Under the pieces are notes generated by a model that did no database searches, was not told the origin of the DNA, and worked only from the letters and a program-made list of their open reading frames with translations. Position numbers and translations under genes: made by a program. DNA of 64,000 nt, taken from positions 1-64,000 of the forward strand of contig VWZW01002323.1 of the NCBI GenBank assembly GCA_013397115.1. Reading direction: 5' to 3'. Source of the stretch: Edolisoma coerulescens (taxonomy: Eukaryota; Chordata; Aves; Passeriformes; Campephagidae). Below, in pieces: positions 26,801 to 39,776 of this stretch (position 1 is the first letter of the stretch; the number at the start of each line of letters is the position of its first letter).

Positions 26801-29800
26801 AAATTTCACTTGTGGGATACAAATCTATCAGCCTTTTTGTAGGACTTCCAAACCCCTCTCCTGCTTCCTAACATCATTGGCACAGGCTGAATCCACAGAA
26901 ACCTTTGCCTACCTTTTACTGCCAATACATGTGAATAAACCATTTTTGAGATGATGGTCCTGTACAACTGTATTATGGTTGCATACTGTGAAAACAGTTG
27001 CATAGTGTTATTTTAACTGTATTTCCACAGTACACAGAAACTTGCAACAAAGGGAAACTAACCCCATGTCTTCCCTTACCAAGGAAAGTATCTAACCCTG
27101 TGAGGTGGAGGCTTCTGTTTGGCCTTCAGTTGTTAGGGAAGTGGTCACTAATCTAACTGAACTCCAACCTGTAAACAGTACTCATTCCACAATCTACTGA
27201 GTACAGGGAACAAGTTCCCTGAGGTTTTGGTAAAGCACATTAACACAAAGAAATCTTAAGAACAAGTCATACACTGTTAAATTATATAACAGTTGTGTGT
27301 CCTAAACATTACCACTATTAGCCTTAAAAACATATCAATCCATCAAGTTTGTGCAGTTCATACATTGAACGAAACACAAATCACCATTGTAAATACGTTT
27401 AACCACTGCTTTTATGACTTTAGATGATTTCTTAGGTAATGAAAACTGACTTGCTGCCTTCAGAATAGAAAGTGGCACATTTAATTTTGCTAGGACTTTT
27501 ACTTTTGCTCCTTTAACCCTTTTTAAAACAGAAATCAGTGGTAAGACATGAGAGCTATAATTAATAGCTCTCTAGCTAAATGGATAGGGTAACCATTTTT
27601 CATGCACTCTCTTTGAAGACTTAAAAGACTGCAGTGCACCACTCAGGTGCTAAACCACTTCTCTGTTCTCCCCACTTCCTTTTATTTTTCTGTTAACCAC
27701 AAATCTACTAGTTATTTGTTAACTTAAAGGACTTCACTAATAGCATTCTGAAGTTAGCTAAAAAGTGTTCCTTTTTCTGTTTTGTATGTTTTCTGTTCCA
27801 CTTAAAAACTGCTTGAGGACAATCAGCACAAAAGACAGACAAGTTCTAAAGGCACAGGACAGACACTATTAAAGCAAGCTTAATTATAGCTCTGCTATAA
27901 TGACAGCTGATACCCACTTATTTCCTATTCAACAGAGACATACATATATCTGAAGTGCTTTGTCTTGGAGAGGGCACCTGCTGTAGGTGTAGTGAGCAGT
28001 GCAGTCAGCCACTGAAAAACATCTTTCCCCATCATAATTTCTGAATCAATGCTTTGCTATTGTCTCATCTGTCAAAATACCTCCAGGATATTACAGAACA
28101 CTGGAATTAACCTAGGGTCCAACCCAAAGCTTTAATTAAATAGGAAGCTTTCCTTTAATTACTAATGGTACTTATCAGTTGTTCTAGGTCTGGCACTACC
28201 CCCTGGTTTACTGTTCTTGCTAGTACTGAGACTTAAAGCTGTTCACACAGAAGCACTTATTCCTTCAGCTACTTTTGTCTCTTAAAGCTTTAGAGCTGCT
28301 CTGAATCCTGTGCTGCTGTGACTGTGGTTATCAAAAGCAGTTGCTGAATCTGCATCCAGGAAAACAGGTCCTGTTAAATGAAGACTTTGCTCTCCTCTTC
28401 CACCACTTTACCTGCAGGACTGCCATTCCCTTTGATTTCCAGACAAGCAGTGCAACCATAATTGAATGTCTCATCCCAAATAACCAAAGTCATTGCAACA
28501 AGCTGCTGAGAAGCTGTACTTCAAAGTTTCAGAACAAGTACCCATTTTATTCTTAACGATTTGTGGGAGAAAACAGTGCCTTGAAATCTTCAGTCAAGCC
28601 AAACTCTCCTTGGTTACATGAGCTTTGCTGCTACTTCCAAAACTTACTTGACAAAATTTTCCATTAACCCACAAATCAAGTCAACCATAAAAAAAACGCC
28701 CCAATGTAATTATTTTTTTATTGCATCAAACTCTTCTTACTGAACATCTGTTTTAAGTAACCAGCGTTAAAAAGGGAAGCACACCAATTTGAAAAATGCA
28801 GATATAATATTTTCCACATACAAGAGTAAACAATGACAAGTCTGTGTGAAGAGGCAATTCAGATCTTTAGGATTATGAATCTTTTTACATCTGACAAAAG
28901 CAAATCTTATCTGAAAGATTCTTTAACAGAATTTCCACTCATCAGTCTAGGAAATTTCACCCTCCACTCCTCCCTATGAGGCACAAAAATGGAAAATTGG
29001 GCTGTAAATCAGAATACAAGTTATGAGAGAAGAAGAACTCACAAGAGTTGTGAAAACTGATGGAATAAACTCCCTGTGAATTTCAGTAGTAGGAACTGTC
29101 AACTAAGATACCCATTCTTTAAATATTATTTAAAACACATCAGAATGGCATGCTCATGAGAGATTAAAAGCATGAAAAGAGGCTTTTCTCCAAAAACAAT
29201 CAACAGAAACAAACAAACAAAAAAATAAATAACAGTAAAAAAACCCCACCAAAATTAAAAAAATCAAAGCTAGGCTGAAATACCTAATAAGATATTACTT
29301 TATTACTTGCCCCATAAATTTAAAAATACAGATATTTACCTCTCGAAGAGGGATAATAAGGCTGCACAAGTTCTCTTCTTTACTAGTAAAGCAAATGTAG
29401 TTTGTAGAAACAAACATCTGACCCAAAATATGCATTTTGTTGAATGGAGTCCAAAGAGTACAGTCTGTGTGTCCATCTAATTTCTCATCCTTGGGAAGTC
29501 GGAACAACGCACGGTATCTCTCGCTCTTTGCTCTGGCATCAAGATCCCTAAAAAACCCGCAGAAAGACTTTCTTGTTTTAAGGAATATATAATAATTTTA
29601 AGATATATTTTATGCAAATCATTGCAAATTACCTGCAACATATAACTCAGCTAAGCAAGGAGTATACAGCAAATAGTGGAAATAATTTGCATATAGGGGA
29701 GGTAGTCTTCACTTTTGGAAGGTTCTAAAACTACATGAAAAAAAAAAGTCTGCCATGAATGACTCAGACATTCATCCTGACTTCTCAGAGAGGAAAGACT

Positions 29801-32800
29801 GAGTGAACTTTTCATATTCAGCCCTACTTTCTGACAATATATACAGTGAATCCATTTTTTGCTAATAGTAATAAAAAATGCTTCTTTGAGGCTTATTTAT
29901 TAACATGATGGAATCCTTAAGGTTAGAGTTTGTTAACAATTTCAAGACTTAGTCTTGATAATGCATTCAGTGCAAAACATTCAATACTAAGGACAAACAA
30001 AAGCGATATAATACATGTCAGATGTCACTAAGTAATGAAAAATATAAACAAGCACTGGCTATAATTCTGTATGGTACACTAACATGAACAACATATAAAG
30101 AAAAAATGAAAAAGAAACTAACAAGATGAAGTATGATGTAAAAGAAGCAAAATATTTTCCAGATAACTTTTCACCCTTTAGAATTTTACATAAATTTTTG
30201 TATCGCTGTTACCTAAACTACATTCTAGATAGAATTAATAATCTAGAGTAATTTCTCAATTCCAGTGATAAGACCAAGTATGAATGCTAGGCACATTTCT
30301 TAATAACACATAAATAACTTTATTACCTACCCTTACTGACATAAAATGGCCTTATAACAGATACCTAAATGTAGCCAGTGTCAGGAGATACACTAAAGAG
30401 CTTCTGAAGAAACGAGCATTTGGCTCAAGTAAGTTTATTTTTGCGACATGTTTGTATTCAAGTGTTTTCCTTTTCCTATTTCAACAAGATACCAAGTAAT
30501 TATATTTAAATAATTATTCACATTTTGCCACTGCTGGAATCAATCATTCCTTTTGGAGTTACAGTAAATGGCAGCAACATTAGAAAACTTTTGGACAAAA
30601 TCCTATGACTAAAAGGACTGAGGAGGAACACATGAGTAAGAGCCAGTGCTACCTACCGTTTTAGAGCAGATACTTTTTTGGGGGATTTCTTTTTCAGTTT
30701 GGGTAATGACCTGTCTTGTTCAAATCCTTCATTGTCCAAAAGCTGTCGCATAGCAATATTGGCAAGCTGTTCCATTAGTTTAAATGTCTCACTGATATTA
30801 AGGAATACCGAGAAGAAATGTTCACTTGACCTTGTGCTCACTTTGATCATATCAGGGAAGAGCAGTGTAGCATTCTTCTCAAGCTGAGTGATATCAACCC
30901 AACGGATAACTAACTTTGCTGAACAGGAGCAAACAAAAAAACCAAGATTCAGTACAAAAAAGAGCATATTCAGGAGCTTTTAGCTTCTTCTTCCTATAAA
31001 ATTCATTCAGCTGACTTTTTCTTGCATCTTGAAAAGTTGGGAACACAGCATAAACAGAACAAGTTTGTACGAACAAACCACTATCACCTGACAAGCAGCA
31101 GATAAAAGAGTTTAAATATCATTTACTTTATTTACAGAACACCACACAAGCATTTCAAAACTAGGTGAGCTAACATGACTTAGCGTCACTGCACTTGCTC
31201 AGACTCTGGTGTCCTCTTTTCCTATGGAAACAAAGAAACACAGTCTGAACCCATCAGACAGGCTTGTGTTATTTTTATACAGTAAAAAGTTTCAAATATT
31301 ACAGCCATGACAGAACTTTAGCTTTTCTTCCAACACCAATACAGGTGGTGTCCTTAAAGCAGGGCCTAAATCCCAGGACTGACCCATTGCCCATAACCAA
31401 ATACTGCTGAATTGTTCACCTCCACTGTGCTTTGAACTAACTCCCTGTAGAGCAGACTGGTTGCATCCACACTATGCAGTTCTTTACTCTGGGTCTCCTC
31501 CGAAACCTTTCTGATGCTCTGGTGTTGTACAAATGCAGATGTGTCATTTAAGGTTGCAAAGTCTGCCAGAATAGTACTTGAGGATTGTGTAAGAGCAGAA
31601 GGAGCCAGAACTGGTGTGATCTTGTCCCTATTCCCTCTTGGGCATAGCCCCTGAGGTGAACCATGTCTCTAGACAATGCCAGGTACTGTTTTACACAGAA
31701 CTACTTAGAGAAAGACAAAACAAACAAGGGAAAAAGCACACAGTTAAGCAGTGTGAAAAATCAGGGAATTAATTGCTCCCAGCTTCTCTTTTCCTCAGCA
31801 GTGTCTTTGTACCCCCAATGATCAGTATGTGAACAGTAACAAACTACAGCAGATTTCCTAACAATGTTTATCTGCACAAATTACCGTTCCACTCAAAACA
31901 TACCTTCCCTGCCCATGAGGAAAGAGTAAAAGCAAAGGTGATTAATGCTGAGATACACCCAGCCCTGACGGGGAACCTTCCCCTTCCAGTAACTGCAGGA
32001 GTAGTAGTTCACTAATTTCTCTTCTTCTGGCATCCCAAACAGCTTGTGAAATTTCACTATGGCTTCCTTGAATTTTTCAGTGTCATCGTCCTCTTTGATG
32101 CCATTGATTTTGTTGTACTCAGCAATGATGCCCTGGTAGGGAATGAAAGAAGGACACATCCAGTTAGTGGCCATGGGCTATCAGATATCCTAATTCCCAT
32201 TGCTGCCTGGGCCACAGGCCACAACAGTTATTGCAATGCCAAGGAAGTCTTTCTGTCATTCTTTGGCTTATGTAGTTATTGACTTTATTCAAGGCTTTCT
32301 TTCTGATGACATTACTCCCTACCGTGCCTATGTCAAAAGCAACCAAACACCAACCACTTGCCAGTACCTTGTTTTAAATTAACCAGCTTAACTCAAATAC
32401 TCTTAACAGTTCGGTGAAGCACCTATGATCTGATCTGTAGTATTAAATGACTTCTATGACCCCTCTTATTGGACCTTGAGCAAAGAAGAAGAGCAGAAGG
32501 GGGGGGGGGGAAATGAAGGGAAAAAAAGAAATTTTTTATTAGATTAACTAATAAGATGGAAGAAAATTCCCATTTTCAGGTGCAGATGACCTTCATGAAA
32601 TTTGAAGTGGCAACAGGTAAAAAGATGTTTTTTGTTATCTCAAAGACTATGGTTCCTTCTGTTCTATACTGAAGCTCTGCTTTATTAGCTTATTTTCCCA
32701 ATCTCCTTTACAATCATCTCTATTGTCTTTTATATTAAAGTTATAAAATGGAAAGTGACTTTTTGCCTTCAACTTGCTCCGTATTTACATGAAGAGCAGA

Positions 32801-35800
32801 GTATAAGACAGAGAACCATCATTCACATTTAGTATTTGTCCAACTCTAAGAAGTAAAAATTTCTTAAAGGATTATATTTCAAAACACAGATGTCTTCATA
32901 TATAAGGTATTTCCATGACCATCTATAGCCCTCATACATGATTCACTGGTAAAACACAAGCAACTGTGGGATTCTTAAGAGAGCTGACTTACTATATGAA
33001 ATATTAAAAGAGGAATGAGACACAGCCAATGCTTTGAACACACACACAGTAAATAGAGTAATTTTGCTTACAATCTTTTACCAAAGTATTTATTTTTAGA
33101 TAATTCTTAGTACCGAGAAAGTACATTTTGCCAGTATGGCTATTATTTGTCCTATAACGAGAAAAAGAAATTCTGAGAAAGCCAACACCCCCACTTCCCA
33201 CCAAGCAAATAAATCAATGAACCAGCAACCCTTAACATCTATATGAAGTGTAAATGCCAATACTACAGGGATTTAACTACACAGAAGAGGGGGAGGAGAC
33301 ATTATGAGTGCATTAAAAAAAATTAAAATTAAGCCTTGCAATGGAAAAACAGTTGCACAGACAACTGTCAAAGTTTATGACAGTCAACAGTGCAATTAAT
33401 TTCAGAACTAATAATGCTTTAAGCCCTGCCTATATGTTTATATGGGTTTTTAAAAAATCACACTGCTGTAGCTACGTGCACTAATCCTAGTTTCCCTGAT
33501 TTTTTTCACACATTGCTACTTAGCATCTGGTATTCCATCAAAAAGGCAGAGCAGCCTGGGGACTACCAGCTCCAATTTGTTTCAAATTCACATCAGTTTT
33601 TCTTCCACAGCCAAATTTATCATTAACAACATTTGCAGTAATAAATACACTACCTGTATTTTTCCTCTAACAAATGTATTTATGTCATTCTCATTTTCAA
33701 AGATTGAAAGAGTTTGCAACAAATTCTGTTCCAGCCATTCCCAGTGTTCAGTGATTTCCTTCCTCGAGCAACCTATATAAAAAAAACCAAAACAAAACAA
33801 ACAAAAAATCACAAAAGAAATTATTCACCAATGTCAGTGTCCTTTTAATGATAAACAAAAATCTCTAAGAAAACTTGCCAGTAACTGGAGCTGCAATATT
33901 TCACTAGATGCTGTCCTTCTGGAAATTCCAAAATTTTCTCACGTTGAATTTAATTTAACAACTCAAATGAAGGCAACAGAATGCAACATTCTGTGCAACT
34001 TCCAGGGGAATGTCACAATTCTGGTTGTAGTATAGATAAGTAAGTCATGTTGCAGAACAGTGTGCATATGTAAGCAATATTTCAGAACCATAGATGATTG
34101 CCACTACTGCTTCTCCTTAAAACTACTGGATGCAACCAGACTTTTCTGGAACTCAGGAGGTGGTCTGAACACTATTTTATTTCTTGTTGGCTTTTACAGT
34201 GCTGAAAAAAGCAATGATGAAATGCATGAGCTCTGTATATGAAACTAAACTGTCATTAGCTCCTAAGAGCAGTGACAAGCAGTGCAGACACACTATCATG
34301 ATGAACTATTTACTAAAGCTGTTTCCTTCTGGTTTGTGGTTCATCAATTATTTTTCATCACTTCTTCTGAAACTGCTTTGGTTGATTATTCTCAACCCGT
34401 AACAATACATCTCTTTTTCCCCCCTGCTTTTTGTCTCCATTATCTTACTATTTACTCTCCCAGTCTCCCCTTCAGCAGATCATGCAATCAGCCCAAAACC
34501 TACATCCCAGTTCCTCAACAATTCATCATCACATGATAGGTCTTTCTCTTTGCTTTGTTCACTCAGGATTAAAACACACATTTGCTGCAATGTTTTAAAC
34601 TACAGGTTATTTTATCTCTGTTACTGGAAAGTTTATGCCTATCTTAGCAAATTAAAAGTATTCACCATTTCGCCATCATTGGCCTCTAGGTAAATTAGGC
34701 AATACCTCTGACTGTCGGGGAAGGGGAAAAAATCCAATTTAACAGTAAAAACACTGCACTTCATAATACAGAGCCCTCAAGACTGGCAGGAAATAAAAAT
34801 GAAAATAGCTACAACATAGCAACTTGCATGAAAATGCATATAATTACCATTACCACAAAAACCCTACAAAAGTTCTATACCTGAAAAACACGCAAAGCCA
34901 CTGTAAGAATGACTGATTTTATAGGTGGAGAAGGATCTAAAAAAGTTGTTCATTTCCAAACAGAATTAACATATACCACAATTTTTGCCTTAAACTGAGC
35001 ACTAGCAGACTCGGGGGGACACTGGCATGGGACACAGCAGGGCTACTACAATATGAAAGGCTGATTGTACACAACATTTTGCATTCCTAGCCTATCAATA
35101 CGCTTAAAATCGTTCTTGAAAAGTAACTAATAACAATTTTCCTGTATAATTCAATAGACAGAACTCTAAGCTGTGACACCTTTAACCCAACACTGCACTG
35201 GAGAAAGGGCTGTTAATGAAACTTCTTTCCAGAGCTATAAGACTTCAGATCTATCAGCCAGAATTCTCATACGGCCTAGATCAGTAGAGTTAATATCCAA
35301 GAAAATTCACATCCAAATCTAATTATAAATGAATCTGTCTAAACAGTCATTTTAGAGCAGACAAACCCCCTTGGATTACTTTCACCCTCAGAATAGTCTT
35401 GTACAGAGCAAGACCAAATGTCATAAACAAATCATGACAACAATCTCATTTCTTTGAGTCACTCTGTAGAGCTACTTACTGAAGATGGAGATAATTTCTT
35501 TACTGAAGGCAGAGAAAAAGAAAAATTTCTGTAAAAATAAGAGATTACAAGTACCAAATAACCAGCAGCCTACCCTTACAGAACAGGGAGGGACAATGCA
35601 GGACAAATCAGAGTTGCATAGCTAAATGCAGACAAAGTCCTTAGTAACCTGTATAATTTTAACAACCCTTGATTAGTTCAGAAGGAATTGCTTTAGTTGC
35701 AAATTCATAAAATAACCACAGTGCAGAGCCTTAGGGAACACTGGACTGCTCAGCTTCAAAGTTGCATAGATAAATTATTTGCTCTTTGTAAAATTTTACC

Positions 35801-38800
35801 TTCCTGTAAGATCCACACTATTCCCCTCAGGTGACAAGACTACAATAATGCAGTCTTTTAATTTAATGAAAACAACTAAGCCATCAACCAGGTATTAGGA
35901 GACTAAAAATTCAAGGAACACTCCACAAAATGGAATCACAGATATATACATTAACTACATTAGCAATTTCAATTAGGGCTAAGATTCATAACAGAAGAGC
36001 ATGTTTATTAATACTAGCTTAAATATAGACAGAGTACTGTACTTCTACATAAAATCCACAATATCTTTCTCAGAAGAGAAACAAAATTCTCACAGTTCAG
36101 CAGCACCATAAATTTCTACATATATGGTACATTTATTTATTCTGGGGCCATAACTCATAACACTGCTTTCCATTTTATGCCCCTGCTTATCCGGAGGACA
36201 CACTGTAGGTATAAAATTAGTCATTATCTATAGGTGTCATGCAAAAAATCCTAAAGAGAAGTCACATGCCCTATTTCCAAAGTCTTAAAAATAATTTCTG
36301 AACATATGCACCATATAAGGGTGTTTGGGTTTTAGGAGTTACCCTTTTGTTTTCCTTTTCTCTTAAAGAATTTTTCCCATATTGGCAGCTAGGAGACAAA
36401 TCACTGAGTACTTAAGAGAGACAAAAGGACCTGGCCACAGGAAGGGAGGGTCTGTGAGTGGCCTCTTTTTTTGTTTTGTACTCGAGGTGAGGTGCGGAGC
36501 CTGGCGCGGTGTTCTCTGGGCGTTTAGGGGGAGAGGGAGGCCACGCTTCTGGGGGAGAACCCACCACTGCGGAGTCCGGCTTTTCTCCGGCTTTTTCCAC
36601 CACCGTGCCTCAGAGAAAATCGCCGGGACCCCAAGGCTGCTTTTCCCTGCCCAGCTAAAAGTTGGGCCGCGGCTGCCCTGCCTCGCCGCTCCTGGGCTGT
36701 GCTCCTGTGAGCCTTCGCTGCACGCCTGCTGTTCNAATTATAATAATTCGGAGGGAAAGGGGGTTTCATTCTCCATTCCAAGGGAGGCTCCTGCCTTCCT
36801 TAGCAGACACCTGTCTTTCAAACCGAGACAAAGGGTCTTTGAAGAAACACTATTTCGTTGAGAGCTTTGTGATCCACTATTTTCTTTGCAAGGCAGTCTG
36901 CAAACAGCAAGAAAACTTGTGTCCTCAGGTGCCCCCTTTCAAGTTTATGGGATGGAGGTGGTTACTAATTGCTGCGCACTGACATCTGGATGAAAATAAA
37001 TAAACATACAAGCAAGTACTTTTAGCCGTCTTTCTCTTCTGAGATCCATGGAAAGCTGACACACATTACATATAGTCACAGCAGAGTAGATGACAGTACA
37101 AAGCACGCTGTTAAATGCAGATTTGGGAACAACCTTCATAATACTGACAACTTCGTTAATATCTGGTTTTAGTATTAGTTGTCACTAAAGGTAAATTATG
37201 CTATATGAATTTTAAAATCTTCAGGGAGTTGGTATTAATGGGTGTAGAGAGGAAAAAGATTGTTTGAAGTGATGCCTTCTTTCAGGTCTGATACTACCAA
37301 AAATAGTAAGAAATACTTGTGCTAATAAGAGCTATTAGAAAAACTTCCTATTGGATTCAGAAGGTGATACAGCTTTGATATCACCTTTGTCAGACATAGA
37401 AATCACATGTTCCTAAGAACAGAGCCTGCTTTGAACTAAAATTATTAGCTCTATAGCAAACCTTCATCTGTTCCTCCTTCTCTTCCAAGAGGGTATTTGT
37501 CTGGAGGAAACGTCATCCAAATAATCTAAATGTCAAATTTTATTGGGAGAATGGGCACTAATGAAGTGGCACAGTTAGGCCAGAAAAAGCCTATAGCTTC
37601 ATTAACCAGTATTTTTGAATGTCAGGCAGCACTGGGGGTGCTGGAAGTTACCAGGCCATTAAAGAGATGATATGCATGTATGCACTTCTCATTTGTTCTC
37701 TCTTCTCAATTTTCTTTCAAATGAACAGAGTTTTGGCTGTTGCCAAAAACCTCCTTGCCAGTGAAACTTTTGAGCTGGAGGAGCTGCGTTGAAAAGTTTC
37801 CGTTTGCTAAGACTGAAAAGCAATACTATGAAACCAATGATCTGACCTGACAAGCTTGGCCAATCAAAGCAAAATTACCTGGATCTTCTGCATTTAACTC
37901 CAGACACTATTTTCAGAGACAGCAGACAAAACCAGACACTAACTCCATTCTGTTTTATGCTACTTGCAATAGGTATCTGACCACAGAAATAAGCATTTAG
38001 TACAGGATCTGATACATGCAAAAATCCTATTTAACATACAAAAATATCAACTCAATTGTTTTCACTACTATAATGACAAAAGGAGCTGTCTTACTGCTAG
38101 ATCTATCCAAGCTGGAGCATTAAAGACCAAAACTCTTAAAAGTTGTTGCATCTCTGTAAGAACATACACTTCTGTAGTTAACTTTAACCTAGCTACCATC
38201 TTGCTGAATTCTAAGTACATTATATTTAGAAAGATCACACACTGTCTGAAATTAACATCCAGGAGGTGGGGCATCCCTGGGATCTAGATGGTATTTATCT
38301 TGGAGGAGACAAGAAATGTCAAACTGCTTGCTACTCAGTATTCACGTGAGTGCTGGGGCTGCACTTTCTTCCTGGTTACCATTGCAAGGGAAGACAGGTG
38401 CCCTGTCTGGGTAACTGGGTAATAATCCAAGTTCTCCTCCCACCATGCTCTTTAGAGACATCCCATGACCCAGGAATGCTGCACTTTAGAAGTGCTGTAG
38501 GAGTGAGCCATGGGCATGGAGAAGAGCATGCAAGCAGGAGGAATGGGTACTGCTGGTCTGGGAACACCTTTGGGAGAAGAAAAGTGGGAAGTAACAGATG
38601 TTTCTGTCTCAGCTCCATGGCCATTTCTGGTTTCATTCAGTCATTGCGCATAACATACCCCCCCATGCTGGCATTCAAGGTCTGACTATCAGAAACTCTG
38701 GAGCCTCTGAATTTTATCACTACAGTAGGTTTTCATCCTGACCCCTTTATTTGTCCTGAGATGACTGTGCTCAGCAGGAAGGATGCTCTCTTAGTTATGA

Positions 38801-39739
38801 CACAGTATCCAGGAAGAACAAAAATCCACATGTCAGTGTATTTGTCCTTACCACAGGCAATAGTCCAGTAGACCAAGGAGTCTGGTGCTTGGTAGAGGAT
38901 TCGATATGGTGCCACTCTGGCACTGGAGTCCAACACAACATCAAGAGTACCCACAAGGAGACCTATGGAAGAGGAAATTCTGATGAACATACAGTGATGG
39001 AAAATCCAAGATTCCACAGGAGGGGGCTCTGCAGCCCCTCCCCATTCCATTTCACCCTCTACAGCAAAATGCAGATCTATATATTCATCCTCACGCTTGT
39101 TGTCTCATGTTGTAAAGAGGAAGAGTGATTTAACAGGGAAACATCTTCAGTTTAAACAAGACTTCAACTCTTTAATGTACATCAACACTAGCATAAAGAT
39201 GGGCAAACTGAATCAAAGCAGAAGGTAGTTGTGTTATAAAATCATGTTTAAAAGTTATTTAGTTCTTTCCTGTGTTTCATACACTGCTGGAGCCCTGAGA
39301 AGTAAAAAACCTACCAACTACAAACCCTCCTCCAACACCAACAAGAAATCCCAGACAATACATCCTATAAGGGTTCAAAACTCAAATGTCAGTGTTTGGG
39401 TTTTAGGAGTTACCCTTTTGTTTTCCTTTTCTCTTAAAGAATTTTTCCCATATTGGCAGCTAAGAGACAAATCACTGAGTACTTAAGAGAGACAAAAGGA
39501 CCTGGCCACAGGAAGGGAGGGTCTGTGAGTGGCCTCTTTTTTTTNNNNNNNNNNNNNNNNNNNNNNNNNNNNNNNNNNNNNNNNNNNNNNNNNNNNNNNN
39601 NNNNNNNNNNNNNNNNNNGCCTGCTGTGACCGTCACTGCGCGGGAAGGGGAAGGTGCCTGCGGCCGAGAGAAGCTGTCACTGAGTTACTGTTTCTGTTTT
39701 GTTGTTACTGCCACAGTTATTGTTGTTAGTTGCCTTGTT

Positions 39740-39776
<37 letters not shown>

